From Actinomycetes bacterium (GTDB lineage: Bacteria; Actinomycetota; Coriobacteriia; Coriobacteriales; Eggerthellaceae): 64,000 bases of DNA. Where the stretch lies: NCBI GenBank assembly GCA_023394615.1, contig JAEXAI010000010.1, positions 124,001-188,000 on the forward strand. The letters are read 5' to 3'. The notes under the pieces are model-generated. The model was not told the origin of the DNA, ran no database searches, and saw only the letters and a list, made by a program, of their open reading frames with translations. How positions within the stretch are numbered: the first letter of the stretch is position 1; each line of letters begins with the position of its first letter. The translations under genes were made by a program, and so were the position numbers. Below, piece by piece: positions 1 to 7,648 of this stretch.

Positions 1-1
1 G

Positions 2-1039
2 CTGGGAGGCACGTTGTGCGGCCTGGAGGAGGAAGCAGTTGCTTTCTATCCGATTCTGGCGCCAATATTCATCGCGCTCGGCTATGACTCCATCGTCACG
101 GTCGGCGCGATTTTCATGGCCGGTTCCATCGGCACTACGTTTTCCACTATCAACCCCTTCAGTTCGGTTATCGCATCGAATGCGGCAGGCGTGGTATTCA
201 CCGAAGGCATCGAATGGCGTGTGTTCGGTTGCATCGTAGGCTGCATTGTTATCGTGCTGTACTTGCACTGGTACTGCAAAAAGGTCAAAGCCGACCCCAA
301 GTTCAGCTATTCCTACGATGGCCGCAAGGAATTCGAGGCAATGTGGGAGCTCGACGGGACGACTGCGCAGGTTCCCCAGGCATTCACGATTCGCAAGAAG
401 ATCATTTTGATACTGTTCGTATCGGCGTTTGTGATAATGGTATACGGCGTTATGAATCTGGGCTGGTGGTTCCCGGCTATGGCAGCGTCGTTCTTGGCAA
501 TCGCCATCATCTGCATGTTCCTTGCAGGGTGGGGCCAAGACGGTATCGGCGAGAAAGCATGTGTGGATGCGTTCTCCCAAGGTGCTTCTAGTTTGGTCGC
601 CGTGGCATTGATCATCGGCTTGGCGCGTGGCGTGAACTATGTGATGAATCAAGGTCTGATCAGCGACACGTTGCTGTACAACGCATCGAACCTGGTTGCA
701 GGTATGAGTGGTCCGCTGTTCATTATTATGATGATGATCGTGTTCTTCTTCCTAGGATTCGTGGTTCCTTCATCGAGCGGCCTCGCCGTGCTATCCATGC
801 CTATTCTGGCACCCTTGGCTGACACCGTGGGTATTCCTCGTTGGATCGTCGTGTGTGCATATCAATGGGGCCAGTATGCGATGCTCTACATTGCACCTAC
901 GGGCCTGGTCATGGCAACGTTGCAGATGTTGAACATGAAGTATTCGCATTGGCTGAAGTTCGTATGGCCGATGATGCTGTTCACGCTTATCTTTGGCGGA
1001 ACCATGTTGGTGGCGCAAACGCTGCTGTATTCGGTATAG
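2..1039 (+). CDS. YfcC/DcuC-type membrane carrier, 3' part (cut by window start)
   Basis: Integral membrane protein of the YfcC family (DcuC-like anaerobic carrier fold), probably importing or exchanging an amino or organic acid at the inner membrane. The reading frame is open to the window edge and starts mid-protein with the family motif GGTxxGxEEE; the TTG at 14 is not the start. About eight hydrophobic segments follow, with the conserved GFVVPSSSGLAVLSMPILAPLAD helix-hairpin near the C-terminus, split by a charged cytoplasmic stretch of about 45 residues (codons for KADPKFSYSYDGRKEFEAM). A strong hairpin follows at 1168. Substrate cannot be told from sequence. The missing N-terminal part lies outside the window. 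Confidence 0.85.
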   Translation: MGGTLCGLEEEAVAFYPILAPIFIALGYDSIVTVGAIFMAGSIGTTFSTINPFSSVIASNAAGVVFTEGIEWRVFGCIVGCIVIVLYLHWYCKKVKADPKFSYSYDGRKEFEAMWELDGTTAQVPQAFTIRKKIILILFVSAFVIMVYGVMNLGWWFPAMAASFLAIAIICMFLAGWGQDGIGEKACVDAFSQGASSLVAVALIIGLARGVNYVMNQGLISDTLLYNASNLVAGMSGPLFIIMMMIVFFFLGFVVPSSSGLAVLSMPILAPLADTVGIPRWIVVCAYQWGQYAMLYIAPTGLVMATLQMLNMKYSHWLKFVWPMMLFTLIFGGTMLVAQTLLYSV

Positions 1040-1167
1040 GCATCTGATGCGCGCTGATCGCGAACAGACGCGCAGGATTGTTGTCGGTAAACTCGAATAC
1101 GCAGGCGGGCGAGCGTAAGGCACTTAACTGAAGTTGCGAGCGGACACGCGCGCGTCCGTGAATGAGC

Positions 1168-1207
1168 GGACCGGTTCCGGGAGATTCCCGAAACCGGTCC
1201 TGTTTTG
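1168..1207 (+). terminator. Rho-independent terminator of the YfcC-type gene
   Basis: 15-bp stem (GGACCGGTT arm at 1168, AACCGGTCC arm ending at 1200) with one mismatch and a 3-nt loop, followed on the + strand by TGTTTTGATT. No T tract on the other strand, so it serves the rightward gene although it sits between convergent genes. Confidence 0.8.
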
Positions 1208-1231
1208 ATTATGGGATACGAGTCACACTGA

Positions 1232-2095
1232 CTATTCCTCGTAATTCATGTCTTGGCGCAAGAAGGTTCCTTTTTCCATGTCTTCAAAGGCCTCACGCAG
1301 CTCTGCGTCGGTATTCATCACGATAGGGCCGTGCCATGCAACAGGCTCATCGAGTGCCTTCGAGCTCATGAACAGGATTTGAGCTGCTTCGTCTGTTGCC
1401 TGTAGACTCACGGTATTGCCCGAGGACAGTTTTACAGCGGTTTTTTCTTCCACAATCTCGTCAGCGACCAGTGCATCCCCCTTCAAGGTGAACACCATCA
1501 CAGAACGGTCGGGCTCGGTGTTCAGTTCGATAGTCGCATGCGGGTAAAGATGGATGTCGTAATAATCCATCGCAAGGTGCTCCCCTTTGTATCCCTGATG
1601 CGCAGTGGATTCATCGCGGCCTTTGTATGTGCCCGCAAGCAGACGGATGTAGCCGCCTGTAAAAGGTATTTCCTCGATAGCATCGTTTTTGATGCTGTGA
1701 TAGGTTGGCGCTGACATCTTTTCCGCAGCCGGAAGGTTCAGCCATAGCTGCACGCCCAGCATGCGCGGTGCCGCCGGAATTTTCTCCTCGTGGTAGATGC
1801 CTGAGCCGGCACACATCCACTGCACCTCGCCATCACCAATGGCATCTTCGTTTCCTAGGCTGTCGCGATGCACCATGCCGCCATGATATACGTAGCTAAT
1901 AGTCTCGATACCTCGATGGGGGTGCATGGGAAACCCGGCCGTGTAGTCGTCGGGGTTGTCACTATCGAATGAGTCGAGCATCAGTATAGGGTCGAAAGCA
2001 CGCGTTGTCTGCGAACCGAGCACTCGTACGAGGTGCACCCCGGCACCGTCTTGTGTTTGAAAGCCTTTAACCTGTTTTTCGATTTCCCTGTTCAT
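1232..2095 (-). CDS. Pirin family protein
   Basis: Bicupin iron-binding protein of the pirin family; bacterial members are quercetinase-like or act as redox-responsive partners of metabolic enzymes, so the exact role is open. 287 residues, normal for the family. The metal site is complete: HPHRGIE gives His58 and His60, and YHEE gives His102 and Glu104. The start at 2095 is preferred over an in-frame ATG eight codons upstream because AAAGGAGG lies six bases before it. A near-consensus promoter lies at 2234-2262, so the mRNA has a leader of about 130 nt. Single gene, convergent with the YfcC-type gene. Confidence 0.9.
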   Translation of the reverse strand: MNREIEKQVKGFQTQDGAGVHLVRVLGSQTTRAFDPILMLDSFDSDNPDDYTAGFPMHPHRGIETISYVYHGGMVHRDSLGNEDAIGDGEVQWMCAGSGIYHEEKIPAAPRMLGVQLWLNLPAAEKMSAPTYHSIKNDAIEEIPFTGGYIRLLAGTYKGRDESTAHQGYKGEHLAMDYYDIHLYPHATIELNTEPDRSVMVFTLKGDALVADEIVEEKTAVKLSSGNTVSLQATDEAAQILFMSSKALDEPVAWHGPIVMNTDAELREAFEDMEKGTFLRQDMNYEE

Positions 2096-2233
2096 TGCAG
2101 CCTCCTTTTGTTTTGGCAAAGTGGCATTCGGTCGGTTGGTTTCTGATTGACTGCTGTTCGGCTAGATGCCATTCGACAATCCGGCAAACTGCTGTCCACT
2201 ATTGAGCCGATGGCCGTACATTTTCACAGCGAC

Positions 2234-2262
2234 ATTATAAAATGATAGTAATAAAGTATCAA
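2234..2262 (-). promoter_or_regulatory. Promoter of the pirin gene with overlapping inverted repeat
   Basis: On the minus strand: -35 TTGATA (2262-2257), exactly 17 bp spacer, -10 TATAAT (2239-2234). The -35 and spacer also contain TGATA-N9-TATCA, an inverted repeat in the position of a repressor operator. Predicted start of transcription near 2227. Confidence 0.75.
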
Positions 2263-2401
2263 ATAGTGTTGATAAGACGTATAGTGTAGCGATTGTTTCG
2301 GGTGGCGGATGGCGGGGGCGAACGGCGGATGGCGGTCGGCTGATGATGGGTGACAGCACGTGTGCGACCGCTTTGATACGCCGGATTTCGCCGTAAAACC
2401 T

Positions 2402-2614
2402 GATTTCCGGATTTCGAAACAGAAAAATGGCGACCAATCGAAGCATTGTGAGAAAATGTGACTTATAGTATATATACAGGAAGCATGAACGCTCAAGAAG
2501 ATTGGACTGCGTCGCATAACCGCAGGTCACGAAAAACTTTTGCGGGGGACGGAAGCCGGTGCGTTACAATGCTTCGATTGGTCGCCATTTTTCTGTTTCA
2601 GAATCGCAAAATGC
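2402..2614 (-). repeat. Palindromic intergenic element, copy A (subfamily 1)
   Basis: One of four copies in the window (see 31915, 43371, 52394). AAACAG at 2417 to CTGTTT ending at 2598 spans 182 bp. The two ends are a perfect 33-bp inverted repeat (2417-2449 and 2566-2598). The shared core GACCTGCGGTTAT lies at 2516-2528 on the minus strand, so this copy is inverted relative to the other three. Similarity to the other copies continues outside the arms (TTTTGCGATT at one end, CCGGAAATC at the other). No reading frame worth calling. It lies between acpP and the pirin promoter. Confidence 0.85.
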
Positions 2615-2751
2615 TCTGAAACCCTCGCCTGCGCTCGGGGCAACTGCCCAGCGGCTGAGCCGATCCACCAACACAAACCAGCGCGCAACCCACCGGCTTT
2701 CCGCACACCAGCCTCGTCTTTGCTCGCCCCGCCTTTCGCTTGCATCATGAA

Positions 2752-2783
2752 AAAGCCGACCTGCAATCATGTAGGTCGGCTTT
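2752..2783 (-). terminator. Terminator of acpP
   Basis: Perfect 11-bp stem AAAGCCGACCT/AGGTCGGCTTT with a 10-nt loop. On the minus strand it is followed by TTTTTC, fitting the leftward acpP transcript. Between it and repeat A (2615-2751) I see no gene. Confidence 0.85.
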
Positions 2784-2846
2784 GATTTCCGATTCGCGAA
2801 CGAGGTATCGCGTATAGATTCCTAGCGGGCTGCGGCTAATAATCTA

Positions 2847-3068
2847 TTATTTCAGGTCGTCGATATACGTGACCAAATCACCCATCGTGTTCAGGTTCTC
2901 GGGTTCGCCCAAGTCGATATCGCAGCGCTCTTCCAAATCGCAGATAAGCTCTACCATATCCAACGAATCAATGTTCAACGATTCGAAGGTGGAGTCTGCG
3001 TCGACCGTTTCTGGCGCGATATCCAAATTGTCATGCAGAATAGATTTGATGGTGTCCATTGTGTCCAT
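2847..3068 (-). CDS. acpP: Acyl carrier protein
   Basis: 73-residue acidic carrier protein that holds growing fatty acyl chains on a phosphopantetheine arm in type II fatty acid synthesis. The attachment serine is Ser35 in the DSLDMVEL motif, and length and charge are normal for the family. The first of two close ATGs is chosen (MDTMDT): AAAGGA is seven bases upstream of it. Monocistronic with its own terminator; no fab genes are nearby. The holo-ACP synthase that would load it is encoded at 54687. Confidence 0.93.
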   Translation of the reverse strand: MDTMDTIKSILHDNLDIAPETVDADSTFESLNIDSLDMVELICDLEERCDIDLGEPENLNTMGDLVTYIDDLK

Positions 3069-3360
3069 GGGCGAGTCCTTTCATTGTGTTAGCGACATTC
3101 TACTCAAACTTTTGCGAAAACGTATGGAGCGATGATGGAAACTCATCGATGCATACATCAAGAGTATGCAAGCCGACGACATTTTATTTTGTAGTCGGCG
3201 ATATGGCATCGATGCACCCCTTGCAAACTCTTGTTACCACCTATGTAGCATCCCCTGAAAAGTCCTTAAAGAACAGTATTGCAAGTTGGCAAAGAGCGGC
3301 GTATTGTATGTGGCTTGGCGGTTAGGGGCCGCCTGGAATAGGTCTTAAAGGGAGATCGAA
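3069..3360. other. Divergent intergenic region with two hairpins
   Basis: Lies between acpP (leftward) and an acetyltransferase (rightward). Holds a perfect TGCATAC/GTATGCA hairpin (3150-3170) directly next to a second stem, GCCGACGAC/GTAGTCGGC (3172-3199, 8 of 9 pairs, A/T-only loop). No consensus promoter found in either direction; no gene. Confidence 0.5.
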
Positions 3361-3807
3361 ATGGAACAGGTAACGTACTGCAGTGGAGAGAAGCAGGAAG
3401 CAGAGCTGATAAGGCACAACCTTGTCGCCTTCAACTGCGATCGGCTGGGGTGCTCGAAAACCGATATGTTCGACGAGATGACCGAATGTGCAAAGGGTGC
3501 TGATGGCACTATGTTCGGTGGCATCTGCGGCGATGTGGAATTGAATTCCGTATTGCACGTGAAGGCATTTTGGGTCTGCGAGGATTATCGCCGTTCGGGA
3601 ATGGGAACCGAACTGCTGCACAACCTGCAGGAACGTGCGATTGCGAAAGGCGCCACGTTCTCTTACCTTGAAACCTTCGACTTTCAGGCGAAGGTGTTCT
3701 TCTTGAAAAACGGATATGACGTGTTCGCAAAGGTCGATTATAAGAATGGCCACGTTATCTATTTCATGCGCTCGTGGCTGCGCGCTCCGCGCCGAGCGGC
3801 CGAGTAG
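3361..3807 (+). CDS. GNAT family N-acetyltransferase
   Basis: 148-residue single-domain acetyltransferase using acetyl-CoA. Motif A is visible as WVCEDYRRSGMGTELL (residues 71-86), where RRSGMG forms the pyrophosphate-binding loop; the C-terminal half has the usual FFLKNGYDVF strand-turn. Substrate unknown. AAAGGGAG lies seven bases before the ATG. The last codons and the TAG stop run into the first unit of a 38-bp tandem repeat, so the C-terminal tail (RAPRRAAE) is probably repeat-derived. Confidence 0.85.
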   Translation: MEQVTYCSGEKQEAELIRHNLVAFNCDRLGCSKTDMFDEMTECAKGADGTMFGGICGDVELNSVLHVKAFWVCEDYRRSGMGTELLHNLQERAIAKGATFSYLETFDFQAKVFFLKNGYDVFAKVDYKNGHVIYFMRSWLRAPRRAAE

Positions 3808-3932
3808 CAGACGACCTGCGAGCCCCGCGCAGAACGGCCGAGTAACAGACGACCAGCGAGCCCCGCGCAGAACGGCCGAGTAGCAGACGACCTGCGAGCC
3901 TAGCGCAGAACGGCCGAGTAACAGACGGCCTT
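3799..3932. repeat. 38-bp tandem repeat, 3.5 copies
   Basis: Units at 3799, 3837, 3875 and a partial at 3913, each beginning GCCGAGTA and containing the half-palindrome CTGCG...CGCAG with few changes. Unit 1 contains the stop codon of the upstream acetyltransferase gene. The rest of the gap to 4184 has a CCACCC(ACGTG)/CACGTGGGGTGG stem at 4030-4066 and the terminator at 4087, and no gene. Confidence 0.85.
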
Positions 3933-4086
3933 ATGGTCGAAGGGAGCCTACGTTGCACGTGTTGGAGAGGGCAAGAATCGACCTTCTTCTACAAGGGAGA
4001 GTCTGGCTGTCTATGATTCTATCGACAATCCACCCACGTGAATCGTCAAAAGGCACGTGGGGTGGCATCGTATGGCAGGAGCAAAA

Positions 4087-4119
4087 CAGGGTGGCGACGT
4101 ATCGTGCGTCACCACCCTG
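4087..4119 (-). terminator. Terminator of the aldehyde/alcohol dehydrogenase operon
   Basis: 13-bp stem CAGGGTGG(T/C)GACG with one mismatch and a 7-nt loop, followed on the minus strand by TTTTGC. It stands 65 bp after the aldehyde dehydrogenase stop. Confidence 0.8.
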
Positions 4120-4184
4120 CGAAAACCCATGTGTCTGTTGGTGCTGCAGTACTGCTGTGCTAGTGCGATGAGTAGTTCTGTGCG

Positions 4185-5651
4185 CTAGCGTACAAGCATG
4201 CGGATAATCGCCAGTTTCACTTCGTTGGCTGGGAAGTTGCGCACTGGCAACTCGACCAAAGTGCTCTTGGAAAGCGTACTCTTGTAGTGAGTGAAGCAGT
4301 CGAAGCCGCACTTGCCGTGATAGCTGCCCAATCCGCTGTTGCCGAATCCGCCGAAGCCCATATTGTTATTAGCCAGATGGATGACGGTGTCGTTGATACA
4401 ACCGCCGCCGAAGGGCAGTTCGTCGATCACACGCTGCTGCACAGCGCGGTCGTCGCTGAAGATATAGCAGGCCAACGGGCTGGGGAAGTGGCGCACAATC
4501 TCGAATGCCTCATCGAGGAATCGATACGTAATGATAGGGATGATTGGCCCGAAAATCTCTTCGTTCATCACCGGGTCGTCCAACGTTACGCCCATCATCA
4601 CCGTCGGCTCAATCTTGAGCGTCTCAGCGTCGCGCCCGCCGCCTACTACCACCATGGCATCGGGATTGTGGTTGTCTATCAGCCCACATACGCGATCGAA
4701 ATGATGGCGGTTAATCATGCGTGGATAATCCTCGTTGGCCAAAATGTCATCGCCGTAGTATTGATGCAGGTACACATCGAGCAGTGCCACAAGGTCAAGC
4801 GCTATCGATTCATGCACCAAAAAATAGTCGGGTGCCACGCAGGTTTGGCCGGTATTTATGCACTTGCCCCAAGCGATACGCTGCGCCGCGCGTTTCACAT
4901 TGGCAGCCGAATCCACGATACAGGGGCTTTTTCCACCCAACTCCAGTGTTACGTCGGAGAGGTTTTTCGCTGCTGCCTCCATTACGATGTGGCCCACGCG
5001 CGGGCTGCCCGTGAAGAACAGCTTGTCGAAAGGCGTGGCTAAAAGCCAATCGTTCATCTGCGAACTTCCGGGGAAACAATATACCAGCTCGGGAGTGAAG
5101 ATAGCATCGCAGAGCGCCTTGAGGAATCTGCCGGTGGCAGACGATGTGCGTGAGGGCTTCAGCGCCACGCAATTGCCTGCCGCAATAGCGTCCACCAGTG
5201 GAACGAGCGCCAATTGGATGGGATAGTTCCACGGACTCATAATGCAGACTACGCCTTTGGGCTGGGCGTATACGCACGATACGGAAGGAAAATGCGCCAG
5301 AGGAGTAGGCACGCGCTTAGGGCGCGACCATGCGTCAACGTGCGCCAGCTGAGTGCGGATCTCGTCATAGACCAGACCGAGTTCGGTGGCGTAGCTTTCG
5401 AACTCGCTTTTGCCCAAGTCGGTTTTAAGCGCAGCATACAGTGGCGCTTCGTTTGCCTCCAAATAGGCTCGCAGCTGACGAAGAACGCGTTTGCGCACCT
5501 CGATTGGGCGGATGCCGCCCGATGTCTGGTAGGCCCGCATGCGCTCCACTATCGCCTGTACGTCGGCGAGCGATTCGATTTCCGCCAATCCGCGCGTCGC
5601 TGAAGTGTTCTTTTGGGTGCTGCTTGCGCCCGTTGCATTCGTCTCGTTCAT
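4185..5651 (-). CDS. NAD(P)-dependent aldehyde dehydrogenase
   Basis: Oxidises an aldehyde to the acid. 488 residues. Visible: SPWNYPIQ (139-146), FTGS (213-216), the ELGGK glutamate Glu237 and the catalytic Cys271 in NTGQTC. The short form and the C-terminal MGFGGFGNSGLGSYHG segment resemble the class 3 / fatty aldehyde branch. Its ATG shares one base with the stop of the iron alcohol dehydrogenase upstream, so the two are translationally coupled, suggesting an alcohol-aldehyde-acid chain. The first 25 residues are Ser/Thr/Asn-rich and not part of the domain. Substrate is not shown by the sequence; long-chain is an inference from the class and from the lipid-carrier-like neighbour. Confidence 0.9.
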   Translation of the reverse strand: MNETNATGASSTQKNTSATRGLAEIESLADVQAIVERMRAYQTSGGIRPIEVRKRVLRQLRAYLEANEAPLYAALKTDLGKSEFESYATELGLVYDEIRTQLAHVDAWSRPKRVPTPLAHFPSVSCVYAQPKGVVCIMSPWNYPIQLALVPLVDAIAAGNCVALKPSRTSSATGRFLKALCDAIFTPELVYCFPGSSQMNDWLLATPFDKLFFTGSPRVGHIVMEAAAKNLSDVTLELGGKSPCIVDSAANVKRAAQRIAWGKCINTGQTCVAPDYFLVHESIALDLVALLDVYLHQYYGDDILANEDYPRMINRHHFDRVCGLIDNHNPDAMVVVGGGRDAETLKIEPTVMMGVTLDDPVMNEEIFGPIIPIITYRFLDEAFEIVRHFPSPLACYIFSDDRAVQQRVIDELPFGGGCINDTVIHLANNNMGFGGFGNSGLGSYHGKCGFDCFTHYKSTLSKSTLVELPVRNFPANEVKLAIIRMLVR

Positions 5652-6826
5652 CAGAACGCCGCCTCCAAAATCTCGAGTGCCACATCTTCGCTAATTTCTT
5701 GCTGATTGTACAAAGCCGCACCATCATATCGTGCCTGATGCGCAACTGCGGGCAAATCGATGTCAGACACGCCCACCTCGGAAAGGCGCGTGGGAACGTC
5801 GAACTCAACATGCATGCGCGCATTCAGGTCGAACAGTGCCTGTTCAAAAGCCCTATCCGCCATAGTGGGGTTTGCTGTCAAGGCCGCACCCGGCATTAAG
5901 GAGGGAAGCAGCTGTCCGTAGAGTCCGGCATGGTAGCCGTGGTCGTTGTTGTAGCGTACGCAGTGGGGCAGAAGTATCATCATCGCTTGTCCGTGGGGCA
6001 CATGTGCCAGACCGCCCAGCGAATGACCGATGGCGTGCACGATGCCCACCATCGCATTACTGAACGCGGCACCTGCCATGCAGCTATCGAGTGCCAGGTT
6101 GGTACGAGCATCCACGTCGCCCGGGTTCGTGCAGGCTGCATCAATATTGGAAACCAGTATGCGAATCGCGTCAGCGGCCAAAGCGTCGCTGATGGGATTT
6201 TTTTGAATGGACGTATAAGCTTCGATAGCATGCGTCATCGCATCGATGGCTGTTGTCACGGTCAGACGCGGCGGCAGAGAGAGTGTGAGCACCGGATCGA
6301 GAATGGCGCAATCCGGTAGCAATTTGTAGGAAGTGAAGGAAAGTTTGGCATGGGCATGAGTGTCGGCCACCACAGCTACCAGCGTCACTTCGCTTCCTGT
6401 GCCCGATGTCGTGGGTATAGCGATAAACGGTGGCAAGTCGTTGGGCAAAATCTCAGATCCTTGCAGTTCCGTGAAATCCTCCCCGCCCACGGAAATGGAG
6501 GCCGCCGCACCCTTCGTGGTGTCGATAACGCTGCCGCCGCCCAGTGCGATGAATCCGTCGCATCCGCGGTCGGCGTACAAGCGGGCAAGCTGGTTTACCA
6601 CGTCAAGAGACGAATCGGGTGGGACGGAATCGAACAGTTCGTAGGGCACGAATTCTTTGTTCAGCGGGTCCATCACGTGATCGGCTATTCCCAAGCTCAC
6701 CAAATTTGCGTCGGTGACCAGCATGGGATGAGTCATGTGCAGTTCTGCAACCTCATCGGGCAATTTCAAAAGCGATTCGGCTCCGCACAGGATTTTGGTG
6801 GGGCAGGCGAATTCGAAGGTTTTCAT
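5651..6826 (-). CDS. Iron-containing (group III) alcohol dehydrogenase
   Basis: 391-residue NAD(P)-dependent alcohol dehydrogenase. GGGSVID (97-103) binds the dinucleotide; TTSGTGSEV (139-147) follows. The metal ligands are all present: Asp195 and His199 (DAMTH), His264 and His278, the last two 14 residues apart as in the family. The start overlaps the stop of the upstream gene by four bases (ATGA), and AAAGGAAG precedes it. Middle gene of a three-gene operon. Confidence 0.92.
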   Translation of the reverse strand: MKTFEFACPTKILCGAESLLKLPDEVAELHMTHPMLVTDANLVSLGIADHVMDPLNKEFVPYELFDSVPPDSSLDVVNQLARLYADRGCDGFIALGGGSVIDTTKGAAASISVGGEDFTELQGSEILPNDLPPFIAIPTTSGTGSEVTLVAVVADTHAHAKLSFTSYKLLPDCAILDPVLTLSLPPRLTVTTAIDAMTHAIEAYTSIQKNPISDALAADAIRILVSNIDAACTNPGDVDARTNLALDSCMAGAAFSNAMVGIVHAIGHSLGGLAHVPHGQAMMILLPHCVRYNNDHGYHAGLYGQLLPSLMPGAALTANPTMADRAFEQALFDLNARMHVEFDVPTRLSEVGVSDIDLPAVAHQARYDGAALYNQQEISEDVALEILEAAF

Positions 6827-7359
6827 TGGACTTCCTTTCGATAAGCGGCACGCCAGAAAAAGAAGGTGCGCAGGATGATGTCAAACATGTAGGTCAGCGC
6901 AACACCCGTGTTATTGGGCCCCTGTGTGGAAAAATAATGTCCAGCAAGCGCGTCTTTCAACGTGGCGCCACCCGCAAACAGCAAAAACGCGTAATCGATG
7001 TCGCGAAACGAGATAGTGTAGGTACATGAGCGGATGGTCGCATCGTCTTTGGGTAAGTAGTGCCAATGCCCTTGGGCATCTTTGCGGCATGCGCAGCGCA
7101 AATCGGTTCCCTGCACGGTCAACGCAAAGCTGAAATCGTCGGGTAGATAGTTGGTTTCTTGCTTCAGGTTGCCCGAAACGAGAGTGCCTACGGCCATGAG
7201 TGCGGGCAAAAGCCCAAGCATTGTGCGGACATAAAGCTCGGGAAACGGGTCTGCGCGCTCGATTGTGGCAGGGCGTGCAAGCTGCGGCATCAGAGCTGCC
7301 GATGTGCACGTGCCCGGTGCCGCTGGAGTGCCTGCGGAGGATGGAAAGGGTTCGATCAT
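6823..7359 (-). CDS. SCP2-like (sterol/lipid-carrier fold) protein, tentative
   Basis: 178-residue protein, first gene of the operon with the alcohol and aldehyde dehydrogenases. The C-terminal half (from about residue 80: FSFALTVQGTDLRCACR, then a DIDYAFLLFAGGATLKDALAGHYFSTQG segment) reads like an SCP2 lipid-binding domain, where a hydrophobic pocket carries acyl or sterol chains; this is a fold impression only. The first 40 residues are low-complexity. The start at 7359 is chosen because AAAAGGAAGGAC stands just before it; an upstream in-frame ATG lacks such a site. If the fold is right, it may present lipid-like alcohols to the two enzymes. Confidence 0.55.
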   Translation of the reverse strand: MIEPFPSSAGTPAAPGTCTSAALMPQLARPATIERADPFPELYVRTMLGLLPALMAVGTLVSGNLKQETNYLPDDFSFALTVQGTDLRCACRKDAQGHWHYLPKDDATIRSCTYTISFRDIDYAFLLFAGGATLKDALAGHYFSTQGPNNTGVALTYMFDIILRTFFFWRAAYRKEVQ

Positions 7360-7442
7360 AGTTCGTCCTTCCTTTTGTAGGTGGAAGATGCGGTGCCATC
7401 GAGGTGTGAGAATGCGGAAAGTCGACGGTCGCATATTCATCA

Positions 7443-7469
7443 TCGACGCATGTGCGTCGCATGCGTCGA
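7443..7469 (-). promoter_or_regulatory. 10-bp inverted repeat at the transcription start of the dehydrogenase operon
   Basis: TCGACGCATG and CATGCGTCGA separated by 7 bp. It begins only about three bases after the predicted transcription start, so it is either an operator or a hairpin at the very 5' end of the mRNA. Confidence 0.55.
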
Positions 7470-7478
7470 ACGGAACAT

Positions 7479-7484
7479 ATTATA
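7479..7484 (-). promoter_or_regulatory. -10 box of the dehydrogenase operon
   Basis: Perfect TATAAT on the minus strand. No good -35 at 16-18 bp (TGCAGG or ATGCAG), which suggests activator dependence. The perfect palindrome TACACC-TTCT-GGTGTA (7521-7536), about 40 bp upstream of the box, is a candidate activator site, or a site for the divergent htrA gene. Confidence 0.6.
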
Positions 7485-7648
7485 GTGCATAAGGAATGGA
7501 CCTGCATAGGAAAGAGCCCCTACACCTTCTGGTGTAAATCGATTGCACATTGTTTACGGCTTCCTTCAAGAAACCGCGAGGGGTGCTAAAGAGTGGTAAA
7601 GTCAGGTCGATTCGTGAAAAGCATTCTTCAGTGCAAGGAGCATGAACC

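Noticed and set aside
3799..3932. CRISPR array
   Set aside because: The 38-bp units follow each other directly without unique spacers, and no cas genes are present.
4287..5042. Long + strand ORF opposite the aldehyde dehydrogenase
   Set aside because: Antisense shadow: the minus-strand gene has all catalytic motifs and the + frame has no family features or ribosome site.
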